NCBI GenBank assembly: GCA_034440635.1
Contig: JAOTON010001526.1
Location: forward strand, 3,171,001-3,235,000
From: Lepas anatifera
Lineage: Eukaryota; Arthropoda; Thecostraca; Lepadidae
Length of the DNA stretch: 64,000 nt
Direction: 5' to 3'
In this document: in pieces, positions 1-12,300 of the stretch
How positions within the stretch are numbered: the stretch's first letter is position 1
How the letters are laid out: each line of letters begins with the position of its first letter
The notes under the pieces: generated by a model
The model's database searches: none
What the model was told of the DNA's origin: nothing
The model's input: the letters and a program-made list of their open reading frames with translations, nothing else
Program-made: the position numbers and the translations under genes

Positions 1-147
1 TTTATTAAACACCCCTGAAAATGGGGTATTGATCCCCTGAAGACACTATAATGGCCAGCACAAGAAATGCCCCCCCACTGACTTTTCCTTAAAAAATGCC
101 CTGATAGCAATCCTGTCCCATAGACCACATCAACTTTTACCTGTATC

Positions 148-240
148 TACATTATAGTGGTACAACACCCGTCGGCACGATCATGGTCAATCCGTAGTGC
201 AGACGACCGGAGGGAAGCGGGTTCGAGTCTCGGGCGGGGC
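148..240 (+). repeat. Possible tRNA-derived SINE head
   Basis: A box A-like TGGTCAATCCG (near 183) is followed about 40 bases later by a box B-like GGTTCGAGTCT (near 222), the spacing of a tRNA-type RNA polymerase III promoter. The flanks do not form a proper acceptor stem, so this is read as a SINE head or tRNA relic rather than a working tRNA gene. Confidence 0.35.
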
Positions 241-742
241 TTACTCTTCATTAATAGGAATTCTAGTTTCCGGATTACTGGCTTAATGTCAGAAATGGCG
301 TATAATACGAGTCAGCTGTTTGAATTGAATTCACTACATGCATGTTGTCCGCTCATCTGTCAGTGCCTCAATGGATTTGCTGCCTGGCTCCAGGGGAATT
401 TGTTGCCTGGTTTTGATATGTGAATGGCGTATTGTTTCTTCTCGATCAGCGTCCGCTCGAGTGTAAAATGCGGTATCCCAAAGTGATCAGAGGGGAAGGA
501 TTCAGCTTTTCACTTTATCATATAAAAGATATTGATCTTGAGCATGCCAATATATTTTATAATTGATATTAGATACAAAAAGGCAAAAAATCGCGACAAT
601 ATTTCGCTGTCACCAGCATCAACAGGTCTCAGAAGACGGAGAAAACATTTTAATTTATCCATTCGTACAGCTGGCTACTGCGAGCACCGGCATCGGCCAG
701 CACGAACAAAAACGCCTTCGGGCAGCGGACCACCCCCTCCCC
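241..742. other. Unassigned sequence
   Basis: Short ORFs here have no recognisable domain, and no clear repeat boundary was seen. Confidence 0.4.
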
Positions 743-750
743 TATGAACC

Positions 751-1129
751 CAGTGGCGGATCTAGGCGGTAGATTTGGGGAAGGGCAAGCCAAAGTCGAT
801 TAACAAAAAAAACGTTACACTTTGAGAGTATGCCACATTTTAACTAGACGGTAGGTTTCGGGGGTAAGCCCAAGAGTCGATAAGCAAACAAAAGACGCGT
901 GGTGAAAAATGTGGCCACAGCATGCTTGTTTTTGCTATCCGAGGCCCAATATCTACACTGAAGATGACTGGTTCTGTTTGAAGTTGAGAGTTCAAGCAAC
1001 AAAACCTTGCTTATGAACTAAAGGAGTCTGAGCAAAGAGGGGGTCGACAGGTTTGAGGGGTGGGCAAAAACATAGTTTTGCCCCGAGTTATTCCCTTTGG
1101 TGGGGCATTTCGCCCTAGATCCGCCACTA
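751..1129. mobile_element. hAT-type non-autonomous MITE
   Basis: The 379-bp element starts CAGTGGCGGATCTAGG and ends with the complement of TAGTGGCGGATCTAGG. It is flanked by a perfect 8-bp direct repeat, TATGAACC (743-750 and 1130-1137). An 8-bp target duplication with CA-starting inverted ends is the hAT pattern. No ORF is present. A relative with similar GCGGATCCAGG ends lies at 46886-47110. Confidence 0.82.
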
Positions 1130-1137
1130 TATGAACC

Positions 1138-1675
1138 CAATCCTGCAGAAGCAGGTACGCTCATATCTTCAGCATATCGCGTTCTGTCGCCCAGAGGTCA
1201 CAATGACGCTGTCAAGGTCACCCGGGTAACGTGCCCTCAGGCAGTTTGAGGTAAAACTTGACCGAGGGAGGAGAGACCAAGGCTTGCTAGCAATTGTGTG
1301 TGTATTACCACTGAGGCTTTGAATCACCGATTTCAAAGGCGAACTCCGGGAGGTGCGGTGGAATATAAATGGGAAAAGAATACGCCAATTTTTTACGACG
1401 GATTGATGCTATTGTGTTTGCTCTGAATAATAGCAAGATTTTTGAAGGTTTGTTGCTGGTTTTAAGATAAAACAACTTACTATCAGGGATGTGGATTTTT
1501 ATCTCTTTGGGAGTGCTCCGTCACCCCCAATGATATGCTAGGCACCCCAGTGGTGATTTGGGCACCCCTACGAAAAGGTAAAGCAGAATAATTATAAAAG
1601 TCCGGGAGTGGAGGAAACTATAAAAAAATACGTGTTCGAAATTACTATAGTGACATTCTGCATCTGACGTACAAC
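1138..1675. other. Unassigned sequence
   Basis: No coding potential, RNA gene or repeat boundary recognised. Confidence 0.4.
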
Positions 1676-1679
1676 TTAA

Positions 1680-2492
1680 TCAACACTTTCCGTGGGCCTC
1701 CGAGCCATCTTCACCCTGGTGGGGAGGGGTGTTCAAACACTCCCCTCGAACTCGGCTCCTTTATAAGATATCGAAAAATGTCAAGCTGATGGAAAGCTCA
1801 TACAACTTATGAAGAAGTCCCATCGGACACTTTTTGGCTCAGGTTATTATTAAGGTCATGACAGGTCAAAGAAGGTGGCATGTAAAATAAAAGTTTCTGG
1901 GCTCTAGCGTCTTACAGAAATGAGATAGAATCATTTTATAGGCACCATTTACTTTTTTCGTCACAGAAAATTGAATGACGTATGATATGGCTATACTGGC
2001 TCAAAACATATAATGACCTGACCTAAAGTCAGGTCAAGGTCACCATCTAACCTAGCTTAGTCAATATGCATATCAGTTGACTCGCAATAGCAATCCAACC
2101 GTAATTTTATTAAAATAAAAGCTTTATCATCATTTCCTGCAAAGTTTTCGACCCAAGTCTGAAAACCTGCTTAAGTGGGCTCCCAAATGACCTCTCAGAG
2201 GTCACAGGTTCCAACTTGCAATATGAATCTATAAAAAGGCCTAGGATTCTATGATCGGGGGAATGCTAAGGTATTCCAATCGGTATCTACTCAAACAGAG
2301 CAATTTTTAGGCCAATTTCCATTTTCCCCATTCTCTCTAATGGAGAGGCTAGGATCCGTACCTGCCCTAGGTCATCGATATGAAAAATCCCGGAATACAT
2401 ATTGTAGTTCTCGGTCGGCCCATTAGTGCTATGCGCCGCCAGAAAACAAGCCTGAGGGGGAGGTGTTCAAACACCCCCCAACGAGGCGAGGG
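1680..2492. mobile_element. TTAA-flanked element, GTGGGCCTCCG family
   Basis: Flanked by TTAA at 1676-1679 and 2493-2496. The right end reads GAGGCGAGGG before TTAA, i.e. an inverted end beginning CCCTCGCC, a piggyBac-like layout. Near both ends a GGTGTTCAAACACC palindrome occurs. Internal text is related to the element at 5500-6463 and to the split copy at 62195-64000. It contains several AGGTCA/TGACCT motifs and no ORF of note. Confidence 0.7.
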
Positions 2493-2555
2493 TTAATATT
2501 TTACCGAACAACTGAAATCCTCTGAGATAATGGACGATAAACACCGATGACGCTT

Positions 2556-3260
2556 TGAGTCCCGAATTAGGTTTAGTGCCTTTTCACCATCCAACACGGA
2601 GCAAAGCAGCACGTGCTTCCTCTTGTGGTGTATTATCTGGTTGTAATCCAGCAGCGCTCCCTATTAATCCCCACTCACTATAACCCGTCCGATGGTTAAG
2701 TTCCAGTTTTACAAACGTATATCTCCCCTCCTTCCCTCGGTGACCTAGGACCGGACCCAACTCCTCTCAACTCAGCAGAATCCCATCGCAACCCACCAGA
2801 CTTCAGTGGACTCGGCCGCCGGTTAGACTACGCTGACCCTGCCGCCGTCTCATCTGTGCCAAGGAATAGCCCCGGATGGTGGAGCAAATAATCAAGCCAA
2901 TGTAGGAAAAACATGTGGCTAAGAATGTTTGAAAAAGATCATGTTTATACATCTAATAGTTCATGGCTTAAGGCTCTATCATTTCCAAGGATAAATTTAA
3001 ACTAAATTTCTTGCCATACAAGTGAACGCGCCTCCACCAATCAGCGGCCGTCATCCGCCGGCAGCCACGATTGCCTGCGGGCACAGAGGCTACAGGTCAT
3101 GCTGGGCACCACTGTTGCCGAGTTCAAGCCTCGGTGGGGAAGGATCGCGCGGCAGATTAGAAAACCTACATGCGTGGCGTTGAGAATGGTGGTAGCTGTG
3201 CCTTTTGTCAGACTGATGGAAGGGGACAAGTGCAGGAGACATTTTGTAAACGTGGGTGGA
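2556..3260 (+). repeat. Interspersed repeat R1, copy 1
   Basis: About 700 bp that matches, in reverse complement, 14602-15325. Shared landmarks include the block around 2585 (CCATCCAACACGGAGCAAAG) found inverted near 15270, and the block around 3180 (GTTGAGAATGGTGGTAG) found inverted near 14665. The copies are clearly diverged. Class unknown; no intact ORF. Confidence 0.7.
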
Positions 3261-5495
3261 TATAGGGATTAGGCGGTCTGCGGTGCCGATAGCACGAGAA
3301 AAACATTAGTACCTACAAGTTCATCAAATGAATTTGGTATGTGAATGTGTTTGGCAAAAAAGTAGCAGGCACGGATTTGGAGTCCTTAGTATTTTCCGTC
3401 ATCAGTGTAGATGTTGCGGCTTTTCAAAACTTTTTAGATTAACGCAGAATTATTGAAAATACAACCCAGTATATGTACACACAGTATATGTGACATACAC
3501 TCCATCTAGTGCTGCATACGCATTTTATGCGTATGGGCACTTGAAGTTTAAGCTGATAAAATGTTTATTTGAGGCGAAGGGATAACTAGCTCTGACCGTG
3601 TAAACAAGGAGGGTGTAAGGGAAATCACAGGCTGCACGAGGCAATTAACTGGGCAATTATGCATATTTTAATGGCTATATATCATTGTATTCCTTAAGCA
3701 TGGGTCATTCCTCTATCACATCCTTCCTATCATGGGCGGACCACTACCCATCCCCCAGGTAGCCAGAATCCACGGTGAACGGCTACTAATCGTGATTGTC
3801 CGACTTTCTATTGCCATGCCTATAAATATAGGATTGCATGCTACAATACTTCGCCATTAATCTTCCGGGGCACCTTGCGTTCCCAGTTATTGTTTATTAT
3901 TCTCATTAGTTGACAAAGGGTGTGTAAAGTTGTTAGATCAAGATGTTCAAGACTCAGCTTTCGAATTACATCTTACTTGGAGGAACCGAGGCAGTGGGCA
4001 CTTAAGAGGCGGGCAAAGGTGCCTTGCACAGAACGCATTATAAAAAGCCCTTAACTAATTAACGAGGCAGTGGGTAGCCTCACAAGTCGTGTGAAGCATT
4101 GAAGATGATGAATGTTAGCAAAATAAATACTTTTGTTCGTACATTTTGATTTCCCAGGTCAAACTTTCCGTACTGGCCGAATCAATAAAGCGCACTGAAA
4201 TTTGGTACCGTCGATGGGAGAGGTCACCATTGAAACATGAAACAGCGTCAAACAATTTTCCGAGCGGCGATAGTTTTTGAACAGGTGGATTTTGAGGAGG
4301 TTGAAAATATTTGAAATTTGATTTGAAAATATTCATAGCACGGCACATGATAGTGGAAACGGTAGCTGAATGGTATCGAACAGTGGTGGATTGTTGCGCG
4401 GTACTAATGAGCGGTACTACGCAGGGGTGTAAACCATGTCGTTGGGGCTGTCCGGGCACCCGTGACGAAATATCGAATTAAGGCTAAAATGCCCTTTAAG
4501 TTGTATTATTCATCGTGTTAAGGTTTCAAAAGGACTGTGTGATGGCTGAAGCAGCGATAATTTTATGTTATCTCCTTTCGTATAGTGACTTTTAATTTTT
4601 GGCTCAAAATTCAGTCACCACCAATGATATTCAGAAATCCACATTCCTGCCTGCTATTGTGAATATCATGTCACCGTAACGACGTATTTTCACCCACAAA
4701 TCAACCGAATTGTGAGTTTTGACCGATGCCCAGAATGGAGGCAGGAAATTGAGAGCTGATCTAAGACTTGCCTTGGTCAACTGGATATTTATTCGTTTCC
4801 GTTTGCTCACGTGGAAATAAACGTAAATACCGCAGTTTCATCCTCGGCGCAGTTCTGTCTCCTTCAAGGACAACAACGCGATAGATTACACTGCAAACAA
4901 AGTCGGCCCGCTGCCGACTGATCTGAGAGGCATAAGCCAATCAAATAGCCAATAACTGCTCACACAACATTGCAAATATGCGTTTGAGGGAAAACAACTG
5001 GTTGCCTAAAACACCTACCCAGTAAATCTTACGCCTTGACATCGCAAATCAGCTGCGTCGTACATACATACATACATACATATGTACATACATGCATGAC
5101 GCCTTCCTCGTGTCGGGCCGGGGACATGTGATAATTTTATAGAACCAGTCGTGCTTACTAATGGCTGGTAATGTTCCACTGGGGCCCACAAGCAGGCATC
5201 CTGACAAACTTGGCTATTCGACACTAGCTAAAAATGGGTTTATGTAAAATTTATCCCGTTAACGCTTTACCAATATCGAATGGCAACTGCATATATGTAA
5301 AAGTATCAAATCCTGCATATGCGCATTGCACCGCGATGTGTTTGGAGTGCTTTTTGGGGTTTCACGACGTACCAACAGCCAAGATCATATGGTATCGGAG
5401 GGGAGGGGAATGGGCTAGACTTGAGCTAGGGCAGGGCGCCAAATCCTGCCTCTGGGTAGGTTCGAACTTTTTGGAATGTACCGACTGATCGGATA
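3261..5495. other. Unassigned AT-rich region
   Basis: No gene seen. About 70 bp near 3935-4005 matches in reverse complement 13815-13885 (shared core AAGATGTT...CTCAG...GAGGCAGTG), so an old dispersed repeat is present. The 114-residue frame at 4115-4459 has no domain and is taken as chance. Confidence 0.4.
5061..5096. repeat. (TACA)n microsatellite
   Basis: A run of TACATACATACA units ending TATGTACATACATGCATG. Confidence 0.9.
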
Positions 5496-5499
5496 TTAA

Positions 5500-6463
5500 C
5501 CCGCGATCCGGTGGGCCTCCGAGTCACTTTCATCCTGGTGCGGGGGGCGGGGATGTTTGAGCACCCAACTCGGTCCCTATGCGGGACAGCAAAAAAAAGC
5601 ACAAAAGCTGGTGGATAGCTAATAAAAATTCATGAAGAAACTATATCAGTCACTTTTTCGCTAAGGTCAATATTGAGGTCATGACAGGTCAAAGAAGGTA
5701 GCATTTTGAGTTGAGTAGGCTCTGACATCTGAAAGAATTGAGTTAGAATCATTCTTTAAGCAACATTCGCTTTCTCTCGTTAAGGTAAATTGAATGATGT
5801 ATAATATGACCATGCTAGGTCAAAACACAAAAAATGACCTGACCTCAGGTCAGGTAAGGTCATTTTTTAACCTAGCATAGTGAATATGAATATCAATCGA
5901 CTCGCAATAGCAATCAAAACGCAATATCATCAAAATAAAAGCTCTATCGTCCTTTCATACAAAGTTATTGTCCTAAGCCTGAAAACTGCTGAAGTAGTTC
6001 CAGATGACGTATCAGAGGTCACAGTTAAAAATTTGCAATACGAACCTGGAAAGGGGCCCAGGATACTACGATTTGGAGAATAGGTATTAGGGTATTCCCA
6101 GCCTTATCTACACAAACACAACCCAGTTTATGTTTTTCCCATGTATTTCCAATTGAGAGGTCATGACCCGTACTTGACCTTAGGTGATTGTAGCACTCGG
6201 TGGATCCATTAGGTGGTATACGTTTTAATAGGATAGATTCGCCCATTTCTTACTTATGCCACATTAAACATTTTTGGAGGTGAGGTCACTTGACCTGCAC
6301 TGGTGACCTGACCTGAAATGACCTAACCTTAAAATTTTGGGAAAAGTTGTGGAATTTATCAAGAATAAGCTGTGCCAAGTACGGTGGCGCTTCGCGCCGC
6401 CGTTTTTTCGTGCCACCAGAAAAATCCCGAGGGGTGTTCAAACACCACCCACCGGGCCGAAGG
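5500..6463. mobile_element. TTAA-flanked element, GTGGGCCTCCG family
   Basis: Flanked by TTAA at 5496-5499 and 6464-6467. The left end is CCCGCGATCCGGTGGG and the right end is the complement of CCTTCGGCCCGGTGGG, so the ends are inverted repeats. The body aligns with 1680-2492. The centre has the palindrome GACCTGACCTCAGGTCAGGT and the right part repeats AGGTCA/TGACCT. It is a non-autonomous piggyBac-like element by its TTAA duplication and CCC ends; no transposase is encoded. Confidence 0.75.
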
Positions 6464-6659
6464 TTAAGTGCTGCCCAAAAATAGTTTTTCACTACTGTTT
6501 CCCAAAAAGTTTCAGGAAAATTACCGTTCATTTTATATCACATCCAGGGCTAAGTGTTTGTGAGATATGCAGGCAAAATCACACGGTTAAAACATTCATT
6601 TTATCACCTTCTGTTGTTTGCTGATGGAGTAAAACATGTCTCTCAGCCTCTGTATCCTA

Positions 6660-6860
6660 TTTTTGGAAGTGGTGTCCCCGTTGGCGAACTGTCGGTAGCG
6701 GCAACGGTTTCCACGTTGGAGTCTGCTAACTGCCGCTCCGCTACTTTTTCGATATAGAAACCGCTACTGTTTCTCCGCTGGGCTTTTATAGAGCCGCAAG
6801 TAACGGGTGACAGGTTTGCAGACTAAAGTAGCGGACCGACCGGCTCTTTATTGTGATAGT
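6660..6860. repeat. Fragment related to a hAT element with TAGCGG repeats
   Basis: Repeated GTAGCGG/CCGCTAC words resemble the subterminal repeats of the element at 62417-63783. No clear ends or target duplication were found. Confidence 0.35.
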
Positions 6861-7589
6861 AGATATCTTAAGGCACATGAATGGCTAACGCTATTCTTGA
6901 ATTCATGTTGAGGTTAAGCTTTTTAATTTTTAGCGCAATCTTAACAGCGGCTAAGAAGCCAAATATTCTGTCAACACCGGCTGATGCCCCAAAGAACCGA
7001 TCAATTCCCCAAATATTTGGAGCCGCAGAAATTGCCTCATTGTTCCCCGGGACAATCAGCTCTGCTATACCAGCCAGACGCTGCTTCTAAATCAAAAGAT
7101 GAAGCCGGCTGCAGCATCCATCACCGCCCTGGCGCGGCCGTCGAGGGCGGCAGAACAGCGGACACGCGGTGGCACCGAAGATCGTTCTGCAGATAACGTA
7201 GCGGGTGACAAACTCCAGACGCCCACCACCAAAGCAAAGTCACCTTGAAATAGAATTGGAGCGAAGGGAAGGTAGGGGCAACAGATGATGTAGTTGGGAT
7301 CGGGGTCGTGGTACGCTATCCTGGCCACCGCTGCTGCTTTGAATTCAGCTCTGCAATTCAAATATGGCACTGACACTCGGTTAGCCGCCTTTGATTCATT
7401 TGCAGGCTTGATCTTTGCCACACCGCACCCTGCACTACACTGTTCCTAGAGTCTGCTAGGTATCTTCCTTCATGGCAGGCTCTCCCTAAGGAATAGCCAA
7501 CGAAAGAAGGGCCCAGCTTCAAACTCTCAGCTCCACTGCACGGTAAATAAGCAACAGGTCAAAGCTTGTCAGGTCAAACTTCTGTTCTG
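6861..7589. other. Unassigned sequence
   Basis: No gene recognised. The short frames in both strands lack domain features. Confidence 0.4.
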
Positions 7590-7593
7590 TTAA

Positions 7594-9383
7594 CACGCGC
7601 ATTGACGGGGGTCTGAGCCACCTTCGCTTTGACGGAGGGGTACCCGCCCCCCTAAGATCTCGAGAACCACGGTAGGTAGCGAAAAACGGTAAACGGTGTT
7701 GGGTAGCCCATCTACTTCTCCATCGAATATATTTGAACCATTTTTTTGTCAGGTCACATATAAGGTCACGAGAGGTCAAAACATCCCGTCATAGGGATAA
7801 TATGTAAATTAAGGTTTTCGGCCATTACATCTGAACAAGTAAAGATAGAGCAAAGCTACTTGAACTATAGGGGAGACCGGGGCTGGTTGCATCACGGGTT
7901 GAATGCATCAGGGGCTGTAACTAAAAAATATTCACTAGATACCAGTTTAAGCGGGCCCACTAGAACCGCGCACGCGCAATGTCTTTCCGGTGAAGAAACC
8001 AGCGAAGGCAGTCGGCCGATACCAGGTGAGGAGGCAAAAACTCATTTTTTAGGGTGAAAGTATTGTTTTAGTCTGTTACATTACGTTTTAAATGAAATAC
8101 AAGATAACGTGCACGCTGGTCATAAGCCTGGCAGGTTAAAGCGTGTTTCTCCAGTCTTCAATTGGGGCAAAGACTTTTGGCGGGACCACTTGGTTTGTGC
8201 AATATTTGGCGCCACGATTGATTTCGGGGCAGGGACGGGGCAAGACGAATCATTTTTCGCGGGGCAGGTTGAAACATTGTTGCAACCTACCCCGGCGCTG
8301 AGTTTTGTTTATGGGAAAATTGAATAGTCATAAGGATGTATTATTGCAATAATTATTGGCATGGGCGTCAAAAGTGGGGGAGGAGCGCGTCACTTTCGAG
8401 AAGCAGGTGCTATATCTGTCCCCAATGTGACTCTGATTCTGAGTAGGTAAGCTCGGAAGGGTATCCGATGGGAAACGTGCCTACCAAGGAAGCGTGCCTC
8501 CGCTGAATGGGAAACGTGCCTAGCAATAAAGCGAATCTGACGTTGTATTGTGTTTCTGTGCACTAATTCCTCACGATGCAAGCTGCCCCGGGGACTGATG
8601 CAACTTACCCCGGCATGGGAGCAGTTTGCATCAGGTGCAGAGCTCATTTCAAAAGTGTATTGTGGTTAAAATGTGTTTGTTTTTGGGGAAAGTATTAACC
8701 GTCATTTGGTGGGGAAAAGAACTATATTTTGAATGGTGGTATCCAATTTTCGATTGATCTTATGGATTATTAGCTACGGAGGGAAAAGTGAAAAATGATT
8801 CAACCAGCCCCGGTCTCCCCTATGAATCCTCGCAGCAAGCCGAATCGAATGATATATAATTTGACCTTGCTAGGTCAAATCAAGGATTTGACCTGACCTG
8901 AGGTTAGGTCAGGGTCAAATTGTATAAAATTCATATAATTAGAACCGCAAGGACAAGGCAAGTCTAATGCACCTAAAATTTACGTCCTATCACTATCCGT
9001 TACTGAGTTATTCAGTAAAAACCATTTTCCCATGTATTTCCAATAGAGAGGTCATGTCTCGTACCTGACCTTAGGTCATCGATATAAAAATACCGGACCA
9101 AATTTTGGAGAACTCGGTGGGCCCATTATGTGATATAAGTTTCAATCGGATAAGTTTACCCTGCTCCGACTTATGCTATCTTAAACTTTTTTTGAGGTCA
9201 GGTCACTTGACCTGTACTGGTGACCTGACCTGAGATGACCTGACCTTAAAATTTTCCAAGAAGTTGTAAAAATTATGAGGAAAAAGGTATGCTAAGTACG
9301 GCGGCGCTACGCGCCGCCGTTTTCCTACTATCTCCGAAAAACCCGAGGGGGAGGCGGGTACCCGCCCCCCGTCAATGCGCGTG
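7594..9383 (+). mobile_element. TTAA-flanked element, CACGCGCATTGACGG family, copy 1 (interrupted)
   Basis: Flanked by TTAA at 7590-7593 and 9384-9387. Ends are CACGCGCATTGACGGGG and its inverted copy. The total is 1790 bp because a 951-bp element plus one TA is nested inside; removing it leaves 837 bp, the size of the other copies (17264-18099, 21984-22814, 54597-55415). Non-coding, rich in AGGTCA/TGACCT motifs. TTAA duplication suggests a piggyBac or Kolobok-type transposase acting in trans. Confidence 0.9.
7870..8820. mobile_element. Nested TA-flanked element with 20-bp perfect inverted ends
   Basis: Begins GGGGAGACCGGGGCTGGTTG and ends with the exact reverse complement. It is flanked by TA at 7868-7869 and 8821-8822. 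The uninterrupted sister elements read ACTATATGAATCC at this point, which proves insertion with TA duplication, as made by Tc1/mariner-type transposases. No transposase is encoded; the interior repeats GCATCA and CCCCGGC words. Confidence 0.87.
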
Positions 9384-9387
9384 TTAA

Positions 9388-12300
9388 GATTTCAACACCC
9401 GACCGTGTAGAATGAAGCTGTGCATTCTGAGCTCCTAAGATGCTATTGGCAACACAGGTTGACACGCGATCGACCTTATTACTCTAGATTAATTTAGTTT
9501 GTCATGTAATTATGCATGAGTTCAAGTGTGTCCCATTGGCGCACGAGAAGGTCACGGATCTCAGCGGTCTCCCAGCTCAAGCAAAGCAGATCGCCTTTAG
9601 CTGTACATTCTGATGCCAGCCCTTATGGTTATTTTAACACTCAAAACCACTTTTATCCGAGTAACTATTGCATGGTAAGGCTTTCCATTTCGACATGGCA
9701 TGCAAAAAATATCTGGACAACGCAGTATCAACATCTAATGCTCTTTATCTCCAACACACCCCAGCGCCACTAGCGTTTAAAGGTGTCGATTTTTGGACGC
9801 GTGGCGCATTCATTAGCATACGCCGTTAACGAGCTCGCTCTGCGGGCGGCGAGAATGGGTAAGTAAGCCTTCTGATTCACCCGCGAAACCAGGCAGAGTC
9901 CTGTAGCGGTCAAGAGATAAAATCCCGCACACGAGTAGGGATTTTCGTCCGCCAGTAAAATGCGGGAGCATCGCTACGTCACGTGAAATGGATAGGGAGG
10001 GTGAATCCTTACCGAGATCGTTGAACGCGACCATACTAGCATTGATCGATAAATATGTTTTCTTTGTTGGGAAATGGTTTGGCAGCCGAAGGTTTCAAAT
10101 GTTTATTTACGATACTTGTCATAGAAAGGTACTTAAGTTCACTGTTTAGACGGCTACACGGATGTAAGCGATCTCCTTCACATTTGCCAGAGCGTTATAT
10201 TTGGGTTGATTAAGCAATTTTCCTGGCGTTGCTACCGAAATTTAGGCAAAACTATGCCTATATACCTGCATATGCATAATACATGATGGATGGGTGATTG
10301 TCGCCCCCGTTTTCTCGTATGCATGTTGGTTTAGTACGTACGTACGTTTACTATGATAAACTTTGACAGTTGACTCTATCCATCACGGTGGGGCGTATTT
10401 GGACCAGCTGGGATCAATAATATTGGCGTCCAATTTTCAGACAATTGCCCCATCAAGCCTTCATCCCTTCCTACCGCTTCGCTTTCCGTCAGCATAAGTG
10501 CGCGGCCCTGGTGCAAATATAGCCCCAAACCAGTAGTCAAACACTCCACCCCTCATGCTGTTATTACTAAACACTTCACATCAATGTCACGCGCGGATTA
10601 AGCAAATTTTGGATTCGGGGCTTTTCAAGTGCTCTGTATTTTCACAAATGGCTCCGTTGCTTAGGAAACCGTATGTAAAATCGTATCACGTAACACTATT
10701 TTCGTCAATGGCTCTTAGTCTCTCCCAAAACTGTTCGCTGGGTCCGCCGCATCCACACCTACAATCGACGACCAGAATGTGGCCGTTAAGTGCTGTCCAA
10801 ACCAGCATGCACGGCATCCATCACCGGCGGGGTGAACGCTTGATTAAGGTGGACCGCCAGCACCGGAAAATGAGGCACCCCCTCTCAATTATCCATCGAT
10901 TAGCTGACAATTTGTCACAATAGTGGGCTGAATGGTCTTTTCCTCGATACCAAAAAGATAAACAGTTTGGATTACTAATATTTCAAACCAATACGTACGC
11001 CGATACAAGTGAAACCATTCGTAGAGGTCTAACTGATTCTAAAGTGAATTGATTGCGTCTGTGATTTTAGCTTGCTTTGGGAAAGGTTCGTGTCTGACAA
11101 ATTAATAATAAGGGCGTTTTTTCACTTTTTCATATCGAGGATAAGGCCATTCAACCTACTCTTGCCGTTCAAACGTTTATCGCGGCAACAATTCGTAATA
11201 TCTCTGATAATGTTTTGTCGTGCCTTCCATAAATATTACTAATACCGCCGTTCAGCTCACAACAGCATTAGAACTGCGACGAAGAAATTACACCGCGGGT
11301 CCGCAGGGACCTATTGCGACTTTCAACACATCGAACCATACTGATTAATCAGAATCGCATTCGTAAAAAGCACCGTTAGTGTGCCCAAACTTGTAATTTT
11401 AATCCATATCCAGACACAAATTGCTGAATTTCCCGATTTTACTTCCAGTATTATCTTATCCACTGACGGGTCGGGGATCTCTTCGAAAGTTCGACCGGTA
11501 ACACTACATTAGATCCCCGGATCTCCTCGGGGATTAGGAAGTGCGTGCACGATTGGATTAGCATCTCCCAGCTCCCGTAGGAAACAAAATTGTCTGGGTC
11601 GTTGCGGCCGAAATCATCGGCTTTTCATTTTGCAGCGCCGCTGTGGAACTGAGCTGTGGTGTGGAGCACGTGCAGCGCGAAGGGCTGGATGACCCCGTCA
11701 CCTGCAGCAGGCGATGCAGCAAAGGGAATATAGCACGCATCGACACAGGGAATGATAGGTGGGTACCGACAATTTAGCTTGGCATGATCACTCAACTCGA
11801 GGAGGTTTTCGCTGACTACACAAGAGATCACGAGGTATTGTACAGGAAGCCAGCAGGCACTTTTTCGCCCAGTTTAAGTTCTGAACTTCTGTATTACAGA
11901 AACAGTGATCCCTTCGTACAGAGCGCAATGAAGAGTAAAAATAAAAAGACAAGAATAGTTCTGGAGTTCGTTAATGAATTCTAAGAAGATAACTATTGAC
12001 ATTTAGCGATGACTGCGAGAAGAATGACATTTAGGTTTAATTCATCCATATACGTGATACAGTTTATAGTTTGAAACAGACATTCTTCATCCACTGATCA
12101 GTGTACTTGATACTTATCAAGAATATTTAGAAAGTCATAACCAGATCTAACAGCCGGTGCACCATATTGAGCGTTGTAAGACAGCCGTATCGTTAGCATG
12201 TTCTCTTCAAAGGTAAAACATTTCACGTTTTATTTCCCAAATTCTACATGGAAACACCAGGTCGGCAGTTACCTGATAAGAAAAGAAGGCGTGCAAAAAG

